This document shows positions 8,911 to 19,461 of a stretch of 64,000 bases of DNA, in pieces. Location of the stretch: positions 1,240,001-1,304,000 of the forward strand of contig NZ_JAFIMU010000007.1 of NCBI RefSeq assembly GCF_017302985.1. The letters are read 5' to 3'. Source of the stretch: Corallococcus macrosporus (GTDB lineage: Bacteria; Myxococcota; Myxococcia; Myxococcales; Myxococcaceae). Every line of letters begins with the position of its first letter. The first letter of the stretch is position 1. The notes below the pieces were generated by a model. It was given only the letters and a program-made list of their open reading frames with translations, made no database searches and was not told the origin of the DNA. A program made the translations under genes and the position numbers.

Positions 8911-10151
8911 GACGCGTCCTCCTGCACCTGCGTCAGCAGCGCGTGGAACGACTCCAGCAGCCCCGCCGACGGCGCCTCCTTGAAGTCCCGCGCATAGCGG
9001 GCGAGGAACACGTCCTCCGGCGTGCGCTCCCGCAGCGACAGCCCGGGCCGCACGTCCGCCAGCGCGCCACCCGTGCCCGTATAGAACGGCGTCAGCTTCA
9101 CCAGCCGCGCCGCCCGGCCCTCCAGCGCCTTCTCCACCTTGTGGCGCAGCGCCGGCTCCGGCCGGGGCAGCGACACGCAGACCTCCAGGTACGGCCGCAT
9201 GGACTCCGGCGCTCCCGCCTCGCACGCGGGCAGCGCCGCCAGCAGCTCCAGCACCTCCGACAGCGGCGCCGCGTCCCGGGCCGGCACCCGCATCATGTCC
9301 GTGGTGCGCGGCACCGACAGCGGACGCACCTGCGTGAGCACCCCGTCCTCCACGTCCAGAACCAGCACCTGGTGCCGGTAGTGCGCCTCCGACAGCGACA
9401 GCGGCAGCGGCGACCCGCTGTAGCGCACGCCCTCGCGGCCGCCCACGCGCTGAGCCTTGTGCAGGTGTCCCAGCGCCGCGTACGCGACGTCCTCCGGGAA
9501 CAGGTCCACCGGCAGCGCGTGCTGGTTGCCGCCCAGGATCTTCCGCTCGCTCAGCTCCGACAGTTCGGAGCCCGTCATGTAGCAATGGCCCATGGCCACC
9601 AGCGCCTGCCCGGACCTGCGCCGCCGCCGCGCGCCCTCCAGCACGTCCGCGTAGACGGAGCGCACGCCCTCCACCAGCCGGTCCCCCTCCCCGTCCGGCA
9701 CCGACGGCAGGTCCGAGGGCCGCAGGTACGGCACCGCCGCCACCCACGCGCCCACCTTGCCACGCGCGTCGTGCACCGGCACCACCAGCCGCTCCAGCTC
9801 CAGTCCGCCCCGGTGACGGGGCAGTCCGCCCACCACGCGCACGCCCAGCGCATGGAACAGCGGATCCGGCGCGTCCAGGCGCGCGGCGGAGTCGTGGTTG
9901 CCGCCCACGACCACGACGTCCAGCTTCGGCAGCGTGCGCCGGGCCCGCGCGATGAAGTGGTACCAGGCCGCCTGCGCCTCCGCGCTGGGGTTGGCCGTGT
10001 CGAAGATGTCCCCGGCCACCAGGAGCGCATCCACCTCCTGGGACTCCAGCGTGTCCAACAGCCACGTCAGGAACGCGGCGTGCTCCGCTTCGCGTGAGAC
10101 GTCATACAGCGTGTGGCCCAGGTGCCAGTCCGACGTGTGCAGCAGGCGCAT
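8907..10151 (-). CDS. sbcD: Exonuclease subunit SbcD (Mre11-like nuclease)
   Basis: 414 aa starting at ATG 10151, behind a GGGAGGG ribosome site. Metallophosphatase motifs are in order: DWHLGH, GDIFD, GGNHD, GHCYM and GHLH, which bind the two catalytic metals. Known: SbcD is the nuclease partner of SbcC, with Mn-dependent 3'-5' exonuclease and hairpin endonuclease activity. The gene is first in the sbcDC operon and translationally coupled to sbcC. The C-terminal capping domain is normal in length. Confidence 0.97.
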   Translation of the reverse strand: MRLLHTSDWHLGHTLYDVSREAEHAAFLTWLLDTLESQEVDALLVAGDIFDTANPSAEAQAAWYHFIARARRTLPKLDVVVVGGNHDSAARLDAPDPLFHALGVRVVGGLPRHRGGLELERLVVPVHDARGKVGAWVAAVPYLRPSDLPSVPDGEGDRLVEGVRSVYADVLEGARRRRRSGQALVAMGHCYMTGSELSELSERKILGGNQHALPVDLFPEDVAYAALGHLHKAQRVGGREGVRYSGSPLPLSLSEAHYRHQVLVLDVEDGVLTQVRPLSVPRTTDMMRVPARDAAPLSEVLELLAALPACEAGAPESMRPYLEVCVSLPRPEPALRHKVEKALEGRAARLVKLTPFYTGTGGALADVRPGLSLRERTPEDVFLARYARDFKEAPSAGLLESFHALLTQVQEDAS

Positions 10152-10561
10152 CCGGCGTTCACCCTCCCTCGTGGCCCGGTGGCGGGTGCGGGCCGGGCAG
10201 CCTCCCCCGGTCCCAACCCCGACTCCAAGCGGCGAGCCCTCGCTCCCTTACCCGCCCCCTCTGACATTGTCGAAAAAGGGCGTCATTCCGCGCGCTTGCA
10301 TTCGTGGCCTGCCCGACGCGTCCCGTCCTCCCCACCCCACGCGCCACGGCGCCTCCCCGCGTGGGACAGGGCCACCCATCAGGACACACCGCCGGCATGA
10401 GGGCCCTTGCGCCATGCGTGCACTCCACACGTTCGCGGGCGCGCGGCGTCCCTTCCCCAGGTCCGCGCACCCCATGCAGCAAGCCTGCCCGGCGCGCGGA
10501 GGTGCATCCGCGATCGGATTGATGGTTCACGCATCGCGGGGCCAGTGCACAATGCGCCGCC
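10152..10561. other. Intergenic region upstream of sbcD and the 224-aa protein gene
   Basis: About 410 bases between divergent genes. It must hold both promoters. I see no RNA gene, repeat or strong hairpin in it; the only AT-leaning stretch is near 10262-10290. Confidence 0.4.
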
Positions 10562-11236
10562 ATGCTTTCCGGTGTCTTCTCCCCGCTCGGCATCCTCGCG
10601 TCCCTGCTCGTCCTGGGCGCCCTGGTCCTCGCCACGCTGTTCCAGCTCAAGCGCCGTCAGCGCGCCGCGTGGGAGGCGTTCGCGAAAGCCCACGGCCTGT
10701 CCATCGCGGAGCGGCGCATGGAGGTGCAGGGGCGCTATCAGGGGCGGCCGCTGCTCCTGGCCACGGGCAAGCGCGGCGCGGGCGGCAAGAAGCGCCACAC
10801 CGTGACGGTGCTGCGGCTGGACCTGGAGGGCGCGCTGCCCGCGGACCTGCTGCTGGAGCACGAGCGCCCCGAGGACAAGCTCCCCGGCGCCGCCACCCCG
10901 CGCGAGGAGGTGCTGGGCGACACGGAGCTGGACGCCGCCTTCCAGGTGGAGGGGCTGGCGCCGGAAGCGCGTCCCGTCATCCTGGAGCCGGGAGTCCGTC
11001 AGCGGCTGCTGGGCCTCAAGGGCCACCGCCGCGTGAGCATCAAGGGCGGCTGGCTCCAGGTGGAGCAGCGCGGAGTCCCCGCGAGCGCCGGCGCGCTGGA
11101 GGCGTTGATCCGCGCGCCCCACGACCTGGCCCGCGCCATCACCGAGGCCGCGCCCGCGCTGCCCGCGCTGGAGGCCCCACCGCACGCGGAGGCGTCACGG
11201 ATGGACGAAGAGCTCCCCGGCTCCGAGCACGCCTGA
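10562..11236 (+). CDS. Membrane-anchored protein of unknown function
   Basis: 224 aa. A single N-terminal membrane helix (residues about 5-25, PLGILASLLVLGALVLATLF) is followed by basic residues KRRQR, so the rest is predicted to be cytoplasmic. The soluble part has an alpha/beta look with regular charged segments but no motif I recognise. Codon third positions are strongly G/C, like neighbouring genes, supporting real coding. It converges on the acyltransferase gene with only nine bases between stops. Confidence 0.8.
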   Translation: MLSGVFSPLGILASLLVLGALVLATLFQLKRRQRAAWEAFAKAHGLSIAERRMEVQGRYQGRPLLLATGKRGAGGKKRHTVTVLRLDLEGALPADLLLEHERPEDKLPGAATPREEVLGDTELDAAFQVEGLAPEARPVILEPGVRQRLLGLKGHRRVSIKGGWLQVEQRGVPASAGALEALIRAPHDLARAITEAAPALPALEAPPHAEASRMDEELPGSEHA

Positions 11237-11245
11237 GGGCGACCC

Positions 11246-11968
11246 TCAGCCCACCCGCGCGAGCGCCTCCACGAACCGCTCGCGCACGTGCGTGGCCAGC
11301 GCCGCGGAGTCCGGACCGAACGTCTCCGGCGGCAGCGCCGGCATCACCCGCACCGTCACGGTGGCGCGAGGGCTCATCCACGGCCCGTCCCCATCCACCA
11401 GCTCCCGCGTGCCGCGCACCAGCACCGGCACCACCGGCACGTGCTCCTCCAGCGCCAGCTGGAACGCGCCGCGCTTGAAGGGCAGCAGCTCCCCCGGCGA
11501 ATACGTCCCCTCCGGGAAGATGAGCACCGGGATGCCCTTGCGGAGCCACCGGCGGCACGGGCCCAGCAACTGCTCCATGGACGTGGAGCTGCCGCGCACG
11601 ATGGGCACGTAGCCCAGGAGCGTCATCATCCAGCCCACCAGCGGCGTGCGGAACAGCGACGCCTTCGCCACGAACTTGTACGGCGTGAACAGCCCCATCA
11701 CCGCCAGGATGTCCGCGAACGACTGGTGGTTGACGACGTAGACGCACGCCCCCTTTGGCAGCAGCTCCCGCCCCTCCACCCGCACGCGCCAGCCGGGCGA
11801 GGCGTGCAGCCACAGCCCGTAGCACCACCGGCACACCAGCACGTGCAGCCACTGGCGGTCGGGGTCCAGCGGGTACGCCACCACGAACAGCACCGCGCCC
11901 AGCGTGAACAGGATGGGCGCGGTGACGAGGAACAGCGCGAAGAACCACAGCGAGACGACGTAGCGCAT
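11246..11968 (-). CDS. plsC: 1-acyl-sn-glycerol-3-phosphate acyltransferase (PlsC family)
   Basis: 240 aa. Two hydrophobic stretches occupy residues 1-45 and anchor it to the inner membrane. The PlsC acyltransferase blocks are present: NHQSFAD (the HX4D catalytic motif, near residue 78) and FPEGTYSP (glycerol-3-phosphate-binding block III, near 148). Known: these enzymes acylate lysophosphatidic acid to phosphatidic acid in phospholipid synthesis. Genomes usually carry several PlsC paralogues, some acting on other acceptors such as ornithine lipids, so the exact substrate is not proven. The gene stands alone. Confidence 0.9.
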   Translation of the reverse strand: MRYVVSLWFFALFLVTAPILFTLGAVLFVVAYPLDPDRQWLHVLVCRWCYGLWLHASPGWRVRVEGRELLPKGACVYVVNHQSFADILAVMGLFTPYKFVAKASLFRTPLVGWMMTLLGYVPIVRGSSTSMEQLLGPCRRWLRKGIPVLIFPEGTYSPGELLPFKRGAFQLALEEHVPVVPVLVRGTRELVDGDGPWMSPRATVTVRVMPALPPETFGPDSAALATHVRERFVEALARVG

Positions 11969-12132
11969 GCGTGAGAGGGCTTCCGTTTCAGCGCGAGGCC
12001 GGAGGCGTCAGGGCCGACAGGAGTACCACGTTCCCCTGCCCCCTCTCACGCCCGCCCGCCCGCGCGCTCCTCGGCTGAGCCCGCGAAATTCCTCGGCCCG
12101 GGGCAGGCAAGACGTCGGGCCCGCATCATTCT

Positions 12133-12151
12133 CCTGCAATGCGCTTGCAGG
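12133..12151. promoter_or_regulatory. Inverted repeat upstream of zwf
   Basis: A perfect 7-base inverted repeat, CCTGCAA and TTGCAGG around a 5-base spacer, lies about 55 bases before the zwf start codon. Its position fits an operator or a site overlapping the promoter of the pentose phosphate operon. No regulator can be named from the sequence. Confidence 0.4.
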
Positions 12152-12206
12152 GCCGCCAGATTAGCGCCTTAAGGTGCCCGGTCGGTCACACGGAGGGAGA
12201 CACCGC

Positions 12207-13744
<1,538 letters not shown>

Positions 13745-13748
<4 letters not shown>

Positions 13749-14410
13749 GCCAGCCCCTCATCGTCCCTTCCGAGCGGCTGACCCGTGAGGCCGCGGACTG
13801 GATGGCGCGCGAGCTCACGAAGGCGCTCGCCACGAAGGCCCGCGTGAGCCTGGCGCTGTCGGGTGGCAACACGCCCAAGCCCGCGTACCGGATGCTCGCG
13901 GACCACAAGCTCCCCTGGGAGCGCGTGGACGTGTACTTCGTGGACGAGCGCTTCGTGCCTCCCGACCACAAGGACAGCAACTACCTGCTGGTGAAGGAGT
14001 CGCTGCTGACGCCGCTGAAGCTGCCGGACGCGCAGGTGTTCCGCATGCAGGGCGAGCGCACGGACCGCGACGCCGCCGCGCGCGACTACGAGAAGGTCCT
14101 GCCCGCGAAGCTGGACGTGGTGCTCATCGGCGTGGGCGAGGACGGCCACACCGCGAGCCTCATGCCCGGCCACCCGGCCCTCCAGGAGCGCACGCGGCGG
14201 GTGCTGGCGGTGGAGCAGAGCGCCAAGCCGCCGCCGTGGCGGATGACGCTGACGTTCCCCGTGCTCCAGGGCGCGGGGGCGGTGCTGGGGCTGGTGGCGG
14301 GCGAGGGCAAGCGGGACGCCATGCGGCGGGTGCTCGCGGGCGATATGTCCCTGCCCGCGGCGCACGTGACGAACACGCAGTGGATGCTGGACCCCTCCGC
14401 CCACGGGTGA
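13745..14410 (+). CDS. pgl: 6-phosphogluconolactonase (DevB/SOL type)
   Basis: 221 aa starting in the ATGA overlap with zwf. Glucosamine-6-phosphate-isomerase-like fold with LALSGGNTP near residue 40, FVDERFVP, and the active-site block GVGEDGHTASLMPG. Known: it hydrolyses 6-phosphogluconolactone to 6-phosphogluconate. It is the middle gene of zwf-pgl-gnd and so completes the first two steps of the oxidative pentose phosphate pathway. Confidence 0.95.
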
Positions 14411-14432
14411 GGCGGATCCTCTGGAGGGAACG

Positions 14433-15860
14433 ATGAGCACACAGACGAAGCCGGCGCAGTTCGGCGTGGCGGGCATGGGCGTCATGGGCGCCAGCCTGGC
14501 CCTCAACATCGCGGACCACGGCTTCCGCGTCGCCGTATGGGACCGCCACCCGGAGGCCATCCAGAAGGTCCAGCAGGAGAACCCGAAGCAGGGCCTGATG
14601 GGTTTCCCGGAGCTGGAGCAGTTCGTCGCCGGCCTGGAGCGCCCGCGCCGCATCCTCCTGATGATCACCGCGGGCGCCCCCGTGGACGAGATGATGGCGC
14701 GGCTGTTCCCGCTCCTGTCGCCCGGGGACGTCATCATGGACGCGGGCAACTCCTGGTACCTGGACACGCGCCGCCGCGAGGCGCTGTGCAAGGAGAAGGG
14801 CTTCCACTTCCTGGGCATCGGCGTGTCCGGCGGCGAGGAGGGCGCGCGCCACGGTCCGTCCATCATGCCGGGCGGCCCCAAGGACGCGTACGCGCTGGTG
14901 CAGCCGGTGCTGGAGGCCATCGCCGCGCGCAGCGAAGAGGGCCTGTGCGTCACCCACGTGGGCCCGGAGGGCGCGGGCCACTTCGTGAAGATGGTGCACA
15001 ACGGCATCGAGTACGCGGACATGCAGCTGCTCGCGGAGACGTACGACGTGCTCCACCGCGGCCTGGGCCTGGACACCGCGACGCTCGCCGACCTGTTCTC
15101 CAAGTGGAACGAGGGCATCGCTGAATCGTTCCTGCTGGAGACCACCATCAAGGTGCTGCGCAAGCGCGACCCGGAGACGGGCAAGCCGCTGGTGGACATG
15201 GTGCTGGACAAGGCCGGCCAGAAGGGCACGGGCAAGTGGACGGTGCAGGTGGCGCTGGACCTGGGCGTGCCGGTGCCCTCCATCGCGGCGGCGCTGGACG
15301 CGCGCAACCTGTCCTCGCGCAAGGATGAGCGCGTGGCCGCGAGCAAGAAGCTCCACGGCCCCGACATCTCCCTGTCCTCAGAGGAGAAGAAGGAGCTGGC
15401 CCAGTGGGCGCACGACGCGCTCTACGCGGCGCGCGTGGTGACGTACGCGCAGGGCATGCGGCTCATCCAGGCGGCGTCGGACGAGTACAAGTGGGGCGTG
15501 TCGCTGGCGGAGATGGCGCGCATCTGGCGGGGCGGCTGCATCATCCGCGCGAAGCTGCTCACCCCGCTGCGCGAGTCCTTCCAGCAGCAGCCCACGCTGC
15601 CCAACCTCATGGTGTCCGAGGCCTTCGCGCCGGTGCTGAACAAGCTGGCCCCCGCGTGGCGCAAGCTGGTGGGCGCCGCGACGGCGGCGGGCATCCCCGT
15701 GCCGGTGTTCAGCAGCAGCCTGGCGTACATGGACAGCTACCGCAGCCCGGAGCTGCCGCAGAACCTCACCCAGGCCCAGCGCGACGCGTTCGGCGCGCAC
15801 ACGTACCAGCGCCGGGACAAGCCCGACGCCGGCTTCGTGCACTCGGACTGGCTGAAGTAG
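14433..15860 (+). CDS. gnd: 6-phosphogluconate dehydrogenase, decarboxylating
   Basis: 475 aa, with ribosome site GGAGGGAACG before the ATG. The N-terminal Rossmann fold has GVAGMGVMGASLALN. The signature HNGIEYADMQLLAE lies mid-protein, followed by the all-helical C-terminal dimer domain. Known: it converts 6-phosphogluconate to ribulose-5-phosphate with release of CO2 and NADPH. It lies 22 bases after pgl and closes the operon, so all three oxidative steps are transcribed together. Confidence 0.97.
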   Translation: MSTQTKPAQFGVAGMGVMGASLALNIADHGFRVAVWDRHPEAIQKVQQENPKQGLMGFPELEQFVAGLERPRRILLMITAGAPVDEMMARLFPLLSPGDVIMDAGNSWYLDTRRREALCKEKGFHFLGIGVSGGEEGARHGPSIMPGGPKDAYALVQPVLEAIAARSEEGLCVTHVGPEGAGHFVKMVHNGIEYADMQLLAETYDVLHRGLGLDTATLADLFSKWNEGIAESFLLETTIKVLRKRDPETGKPLVDMVLDKAGQKGTGKWTVQVALDLGVPVPSIAAALDARNLSSRKDERVAASKKLHGPDISLSSEEKKELAQWAHDALYAARVVTYAQGMRLIQAASDEYKWGVSLAEMARIWRGGCIIRAKLLTPLRESFQQQPTLPNLMVSEAFAPVLNKLAPAWRKLVGAATAAGIPVPVFSSSLAYMDSYRSPELPQNLTQAQRDAFGAHTYQRRDKPDAGFVHSDWLK

Positions 15861-15884
15861 TCCCCTGCCCCCACTGCGCGCCGC

Positions 15885-17522
15885 CTACTTCTTCTGGGTG
15901 GCGCGCAGCTCGGCGCGGCGGATCTTCCCGCTCACCGTCTTGGGCAGCTCCGTGACGAATTCAATCTCGCGCGGGTACTTGTAGGGCGCCGTGGTCTTCT
16001 TCACGAAGTCCTGCAGCTCCTGCGCGAGCTGCGGTGACGGCGAGTGGCCCGGCGTGAGCAGCACGTACGCCTTGATGCGCTGGCCCAGCTTGTCGTCCGG
16101 CACGCCGATGACGGCGGACTCCGCCACGGCCGGGTGTTCAATCAGCGCGGACTCCACCTCGAAGGGGCCCACGCGGTAGCCGGACGTCTTGATGACGTCG
16201 TCGGAGCGCCCCACGAACCACAGGTAGCCGTCCGCGTCGCGCACCGCGCGGTCGCCGGTGACGTACCAGTCCCCCCGGCTGCTGGCGGCGTTGGCCGCGT
16301 CGTCGTTGAGGTAGCCCGCGAACAGGCCCACCGGCCGCTCCGGCTTCACGCGCACGGCGATGTCACCCTCCTGCCCGTCGGCGACCTCCTTGCCGTGCTC
16401 GTCGATGACGCCCACGTGGAAGCCCGGGGACGGCTTGCCCATGGAGCCCACGCGCGGCTCCATCCCGGGGAAGATGCCCACGATGACCACCGTCTCCGTC
16501 TGGCCATAGCCCTCGCGGATGTGCAGCCCGGTGGCCTCCTTCCACGTCTGGATGACCTCCGGGTTGAGCGGCTCGCCCGCGCTCAGGGAGTGGCGCATCG
16601 CGGACAGGTCGACCGCCTTCAAATCCTGGAGCACCAGCGCGCGCCACGCGGTGGGCGGCGCGCAGAACGTGGTGACCTTCTCCCGCTCCAGCACCTTCAG
16701 AAAGGCCACCGGGTCGAACCGGCCGCGGAAGTCGTGGACGACGTTGCACGCGCCCACGCTCCACGGGCCGAAGAGCTTGCCCCACGCGCACTTCGCCCAG
16801 CCGGTGTCGCTGAGCGTGAGGTGCCGGTCCTCCGGCGTCAGGTCCAGCCAGTAGCGGCCGGTGATGAGGTGCCCCTGGCCGTAGCTGGACTGGGTGTGCA
16901 GCACCATCTTCGGCATGCCGGTGGTGCCGGACGTGAAGTAGATGAGCAGCGGATCATCCGCCTTCGTGGGCGGGAACGCAGTGGCCTGACCTTCCGCCAG
17001 GGCCTCCGACGTGTAGCGCGTCCACGGAGAAGGCGCGTCGCCGGTGGACACCCACGTCGTCACGCCGGGGGCCTGGCCTGGCACGCCCTCGAAGCGGTCC
17101 AGGCAACTGCCGTCGGTGAGGACCGCCTTCGCGCCGGACACCTCCAGCCGGTAGCGGATGTCCTTCGCGGTGAGCATGGGCGTGCCGGGCATGAAGACGA
17201 TGCCCGCGCGGATGCAGCCCAGCACCAGGAACCACCACTCCGGCACGCGCGGCATCAGGATGAAGACCCGATCGCCGTGCTTCAGCCCCAGCCCGGTGAG
17301 GAAGCGCGCCGCGTGCAGCGAGCGCTCCTTCAGCTCCTGGAAGCTGAAGCGCTGCGAGCGTCCGGACTCGTCGGACCACTGGAGCGCGGGGGCCTGGGGC
17401 CGCTCGGCCGCGTGCCGGTCGATGACGTCCGTGGCGAAGTTGAAGTGCGCCGGCCGCTCCCACCGGAAGTCCCGGCGGGTGGTCGCGTAGTCGGCGGAAG
17501 CGCGGGACGGGGACTCGGGCAT
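15885..17522 (-). CDS. AMP-forming acyl-CoA synthetase (medium-chain ACSM-like)
   Basis: 545 aa. ANL-superfamily motifs: P-loop YFTSGTTGMPKMV near residue 195, GYGQTETV, the hinge block GDWYVTGDRAVRDADGYLWFVGRSDDVIKTSGYR split over the two lobes, and the C-terminal catalytic lysine in KTVSGKIRR. Overall features, including the FNFATDVIDR start and TGWAKCAWG segment, fit medium-chain acyl-CoA or acetyl-CoA-synthetase-like enzymes of the ACSM type rather than AcsA. Known: they activate a fatty acid through an acyl-adenylate and transfer it to CoA. It is a single gene, convergent with gnd. A hairpin-forming repeat sits directly in front of its ribosome site. Confidence 0.92.
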   Translation of the reverse strand: MPESPSRASADYATTRRDFRWERPAHFNFATDVIDRHAAERPQAPALQWSDESGRSQRFSFQELKERSLHAARFLTGLGLKHGDRVFILMPRVPEWWFLVLGCIRAGIVFMPGTPMLTAKDIRYRLEVSGAKAVLTDGSCLDRFEGVPGQAPGVTTWVSTGDAPSPWTRYTSEALAEGQATAFPPTKADDPLLIYFTSGTTGMPKMVLHTQSSYGQGHLITGRYWLDLTPEDRHLTLSDTGWAKCAWGKLFGPWSVGACNVVHDFRGRFDPVAFLKVLEREKVTTFCAPPTAWRALVLQDLKAVDLSAMRHSLSAGEPLNPEVIQTWKEATGLHIREGYGQTETVVIVGIFPGMEPRVGSMGKPSPGFHVGVIDEHGKEVADGQEGDIAVRVKPERPVGLFAGYLNDDAANAASSRGDWYVTGDRAVRDADGYLWFVGRSDDVIKTSGYRVGPFEVESALIEHPAVAESAVIGVPDDKLGQRIKAYVLLTPGHSPSPQLAQELQDFVKKTTAPYKYPREIEFVTELPKTVSGKIRRAELRATQKK

Positions 17523-17531
17523 GGGCGGCTC

Positions 17532-17554
17532 CTGGGGTGTTGCGACAACCCCAG
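17532..17554 (-). promoter_or_regulatory. Inverted repeat at the ribosome site of the acyl-CoA synthetase gene
   Basis: A perfect 7-base inverted repeat, CTGGGGT and ACCCCAG around nine bases, ends ten bases before the start codon. On the gene's strand the right arm runs into the AGGAG ribosome site. It could be a repressor operator or an mRNA hairpin that limits translation. Confidence 0.4.
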
Positions 17555-17647
17555 CAGCCTGTCACGTCATCCCGAGCGGTGAGGCAGGGCCCCCGCGCGG
17601 AGCGCCCGATGGTGGACGCTCGTGACGCGCGGGGAAGCCCGGGGACT

Positions 17648-18475
17648 TCAGTGGGCGGCTTCTTCGCGCAGGCCCTTCGCCAGGTCGCGCGCTTCGTCGC
17701 TCCAGCCGGCTTCCTTCAGCCCGGCCACCTGCTCGAACGCGTCCGCGGCGAGTTCCTTCTGGCCCAGGGCGCGCAGCGCGAGCCCGCGGTTCCACAGCGC
17801 CCGCGGGTTCTCTTTCAAGTCCGCGCGCTCCAGCAGCTTCAGCGCGTCCTGGTAGCGGCCTTCCTGCAGCGCCACCACCGACAGGTCGATGTTCCGCTCC
17901 GGGGACGCGGGCTCGCGGGCCAGCACCGCCTGTGCCTGCTGCCACTGGCCGTGCAGCACATAGGCCGCGACGATGCCGCGGAAGTCCTGGCGCTCCTCCA
18001 TCTGCGCCAGCGGACGCAGGGGCAGCGTGACCGTCGCCGCCTCCGCGCCGTCCGCGCCACCGCGCATGGGGCTGTAGGGACGGTGCTTGTCCGCGCGCGG
18101 ATCCGACAGGCGCGCCTCCAGCTCGCGGGTGGTCTGGTTGTCCAGGAAGACGACCGCCGGCACTTCCGCGGCGGGCATCATGCGCGGCACGAAGATGGCG
18201 CAGAGGCTGGCGGCCATGGCCAGCGGCGCCACGACGCGCGCGTTGCGGCGCACCCACGCGCCCAGCGCCACCACGTTGCCCTCCGGCTTCGCGGCCGGCT
18301 GCTCCACCACGCCCGTCCCCAGGGCGCGCGCGGCCAGCAGCTCCAGCTGCAGCAGGTCCCGCAGGCCGCCCTCGCAGGCGGCGCAGCGTGGCAGGTGGTT
18401 CCGGAACCCTTCGGCGTCGGACTCGGACAGCTCGCCGTCCATGAAGAGGTGCAGCCGGGTGCAATGCGCGTTCAT
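17648..18475 (-). CDS. Zinc-finger anti-sigma factor with periplasmic TPR-like tail
   Basis: 275 aa starting in the ATGA overlap with the sigma gene. The N-terminal anti-sigma zinc-binding domain has Cys5 and H27-x3-C31-x2-C34, the ZAS/zf-HC2 pattern. One membrane helix follows at about 78-96, then about 180 residues predicted outside the cytoplasm with TPR-like helices (NPRALWNRGLALRALGQKELAADAFEQV). From about residue 108 the tail aligns by eye, block by block, with the N-terminal module of the CHAT protein at 20478-23234 (EARLSDP/EARLTHP, PLRPLAQMEER/PLGPLARMEAR, PASPERN/PASPERD, ALWNRGL/ALWNRAL). It should hold the upstream sigma factor inactive and respond to a periplasmic signal. Confidence 0.88.
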   Translation of the reverse strand: MNAHCTRLHLFMDGELSESDAEGFRNHLPRCAACEGGLRDLLQLELLAARALGTGVVEQPAAKPEGNVVALGAWVRRNARVVAPLAMAASLCAIFVPRMMPAAEVPAVVFLDNQTTRELEARLSDPRADKHRPYSPMRGGADGAEAATVTLPLRPLAQMEERQDFRGIVAAYVLHGQWQQAQAVLAREPASPERNIDLSVVALQEGRYQDALKLLERADLKENPRALWNRGLALRALGQKELAADAFEQVAGLKEAGWSDEARDLAKGLREEAAH

Positions 18476-19029
18476 GACTGGACTCCCCGCTCCCGGGCCA
18501 CCGCGACGCTCGGAAGCAGCAGTTCCCTCAGGTCCCGGCGCGCCAGCGTCAGCCAGCTGCCCACGGTCCCCACGGGAACGTTGAAATGTTCAGCGATCGC
18601 CTGGTAGCGGCGACCCTCGGCGTGAAGCTTGTACGCGTCCCGCAGGTGCGGCTTGAGCTGCTCGATGGCCGCCTGGAACGCGTCGTTGCCCACCAGCTCC
18701 CAGTTCTCCCGGTCCCCGTCCCCCGTCACCGGCAGGTCCTGCACCAGCGCCAGGTGCGGCAGCCCCCGGCTCTCCGTGCGCTGCCGGCGGCAGTGGTCCA
18801 GGAACCGGTTGGTCATCGTCGTGCACAGCCACGCCGCGCACGCCGCTTCCGTCCGGTCCTTCAGGTGCCCGTACTCCGGCAACGCCCGCTCGAAGGCCTC
18901 CTGGACCAGGTCTTCCGGGTCCAGGACGCCGCGAGCGCACAACCGCCGCGCCACCGCCAGCAAGCTGGGCCGGTGTCGCTGGATGAACGCCTCGAAGTGG
19001 CGTCGTTCCCGGTTGAAGAGGTTGGCCAT
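18472..19029 (-). CDS. ECF-type RNA polymerase sigma factor
   Basis: 185 aa. Sigma region 2 covers residues about 10-85, with DPEDLVQEAFERAL and WLCTTMTNRFLDHCRR. Region 4 lies at about 115-180 and contains an HTH (YQAIAEHFNVPVGTVGSWLTLARRDLRELL). There are no regions 1 or 3, as in ECF sigma factors. It is co-expressed with, and should be bound by, the anti-sigma factor encoded immediately downstream (4-base overlap). A short terminator at 19097-19117 lies upstream of it, so it probably has its own promoter in 19030-19096. Confidence 0.93.
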   Translation of the reverse strand: MANLFNRERRHFEAFIQRHRPSLLAVARRLCARGVLDPEDLVQEAFERALPEYGHLKDRTEAACAAWLCTTMTNRFLDHCRRQRTESRGLPHLALVQDLPVTGDGDRENWELVGNDAFQAAIEQLKPHLRDAYKLHAEGRRYQAIAEHFNVPVGTVGSWLTLARRDLRELLLPSVAVARERGVQS

Positions 19030-19096
19030 GACACAAGGCCCCGAAGTGACTGGTGGGCTTTCCTGACTAAAGACGCCGAGCGGTTCGTTTCTTGAG

Positions 19097-19117
19097 AGAA
19101 AAATGCCCGGAAGGGCA
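19097..19117 (-). terminator. Short intrinsic terminator after the 57-aa peptide gene
   Basis: On the minus strand TGCCC, loop TTCC, GGGCA is followed directly by five T. It lies 25 bases after the stop of the small gene and before the sigma gene. The stem is only 5 bp, so termination may be partial. Confidence 0.5.
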
Positions 19118-19141
19118 GACAGGCCTGCCGGGCCCGGCCGC

Positions 19142-19315
19142 TCAGCGAGCGGCTTGCGCCCCCTCCAGGAGGGGCGGCACCGACGGCGGCGGCAGCGGCC
19201 GGCGGCGGCGCGGCGCCCGGTTCTCGCAGTTGACGTAGGAGCCCTTCACGTGTGGGGCGCTGTGGTCAGGCTCGAAGGTGCCAGAGCGGGGAGAGGACAG
19301 GTCTCCGGGGGTCAT
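19142..19315 (-). CDS. Small peptide of 57 aa, function unknown
   Basis: ATG at 19315 is preceded by AGGAGAAG at good spacing. Codons favour G/C at third positions. The peptide has no membrane segment. It begins acidic and Ser/Pro-rich, has a single Cys in SYVNCENR, then an Arg run (APRRRR), a Pro-rich part and ends in AAR. A short terminator follows. It lies between the CHAT gene and the sigma gene on the same strand and is divergent from the JmjC-type oxygenase gene (146 bases between starts). I do not recognise a family; a regulatory peptide or a substrate of the neighbouring enzyme is possible but unproven. Confidence 0.5.
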   Translation of the reverse strand: MTPGDLSSPRSGTFEPDHSAPHVKGSYVNCENRAPRRRRPLPPPSVPPLLEGAQAAR

Positions 19316-19461
19316 GGATGGCTTCTCCTGGTACGACGGAAGTCCAGCGTAAGCATGGGATGGGTGGAAAAAGACGGACGGGGCTGTCCATACCACGCCC
19401 CGGCGCACCGGCAGGAGGGGCCCCCCTGGGCCAATCCTTCAAGGATTTCAAGGAGTTCTGA

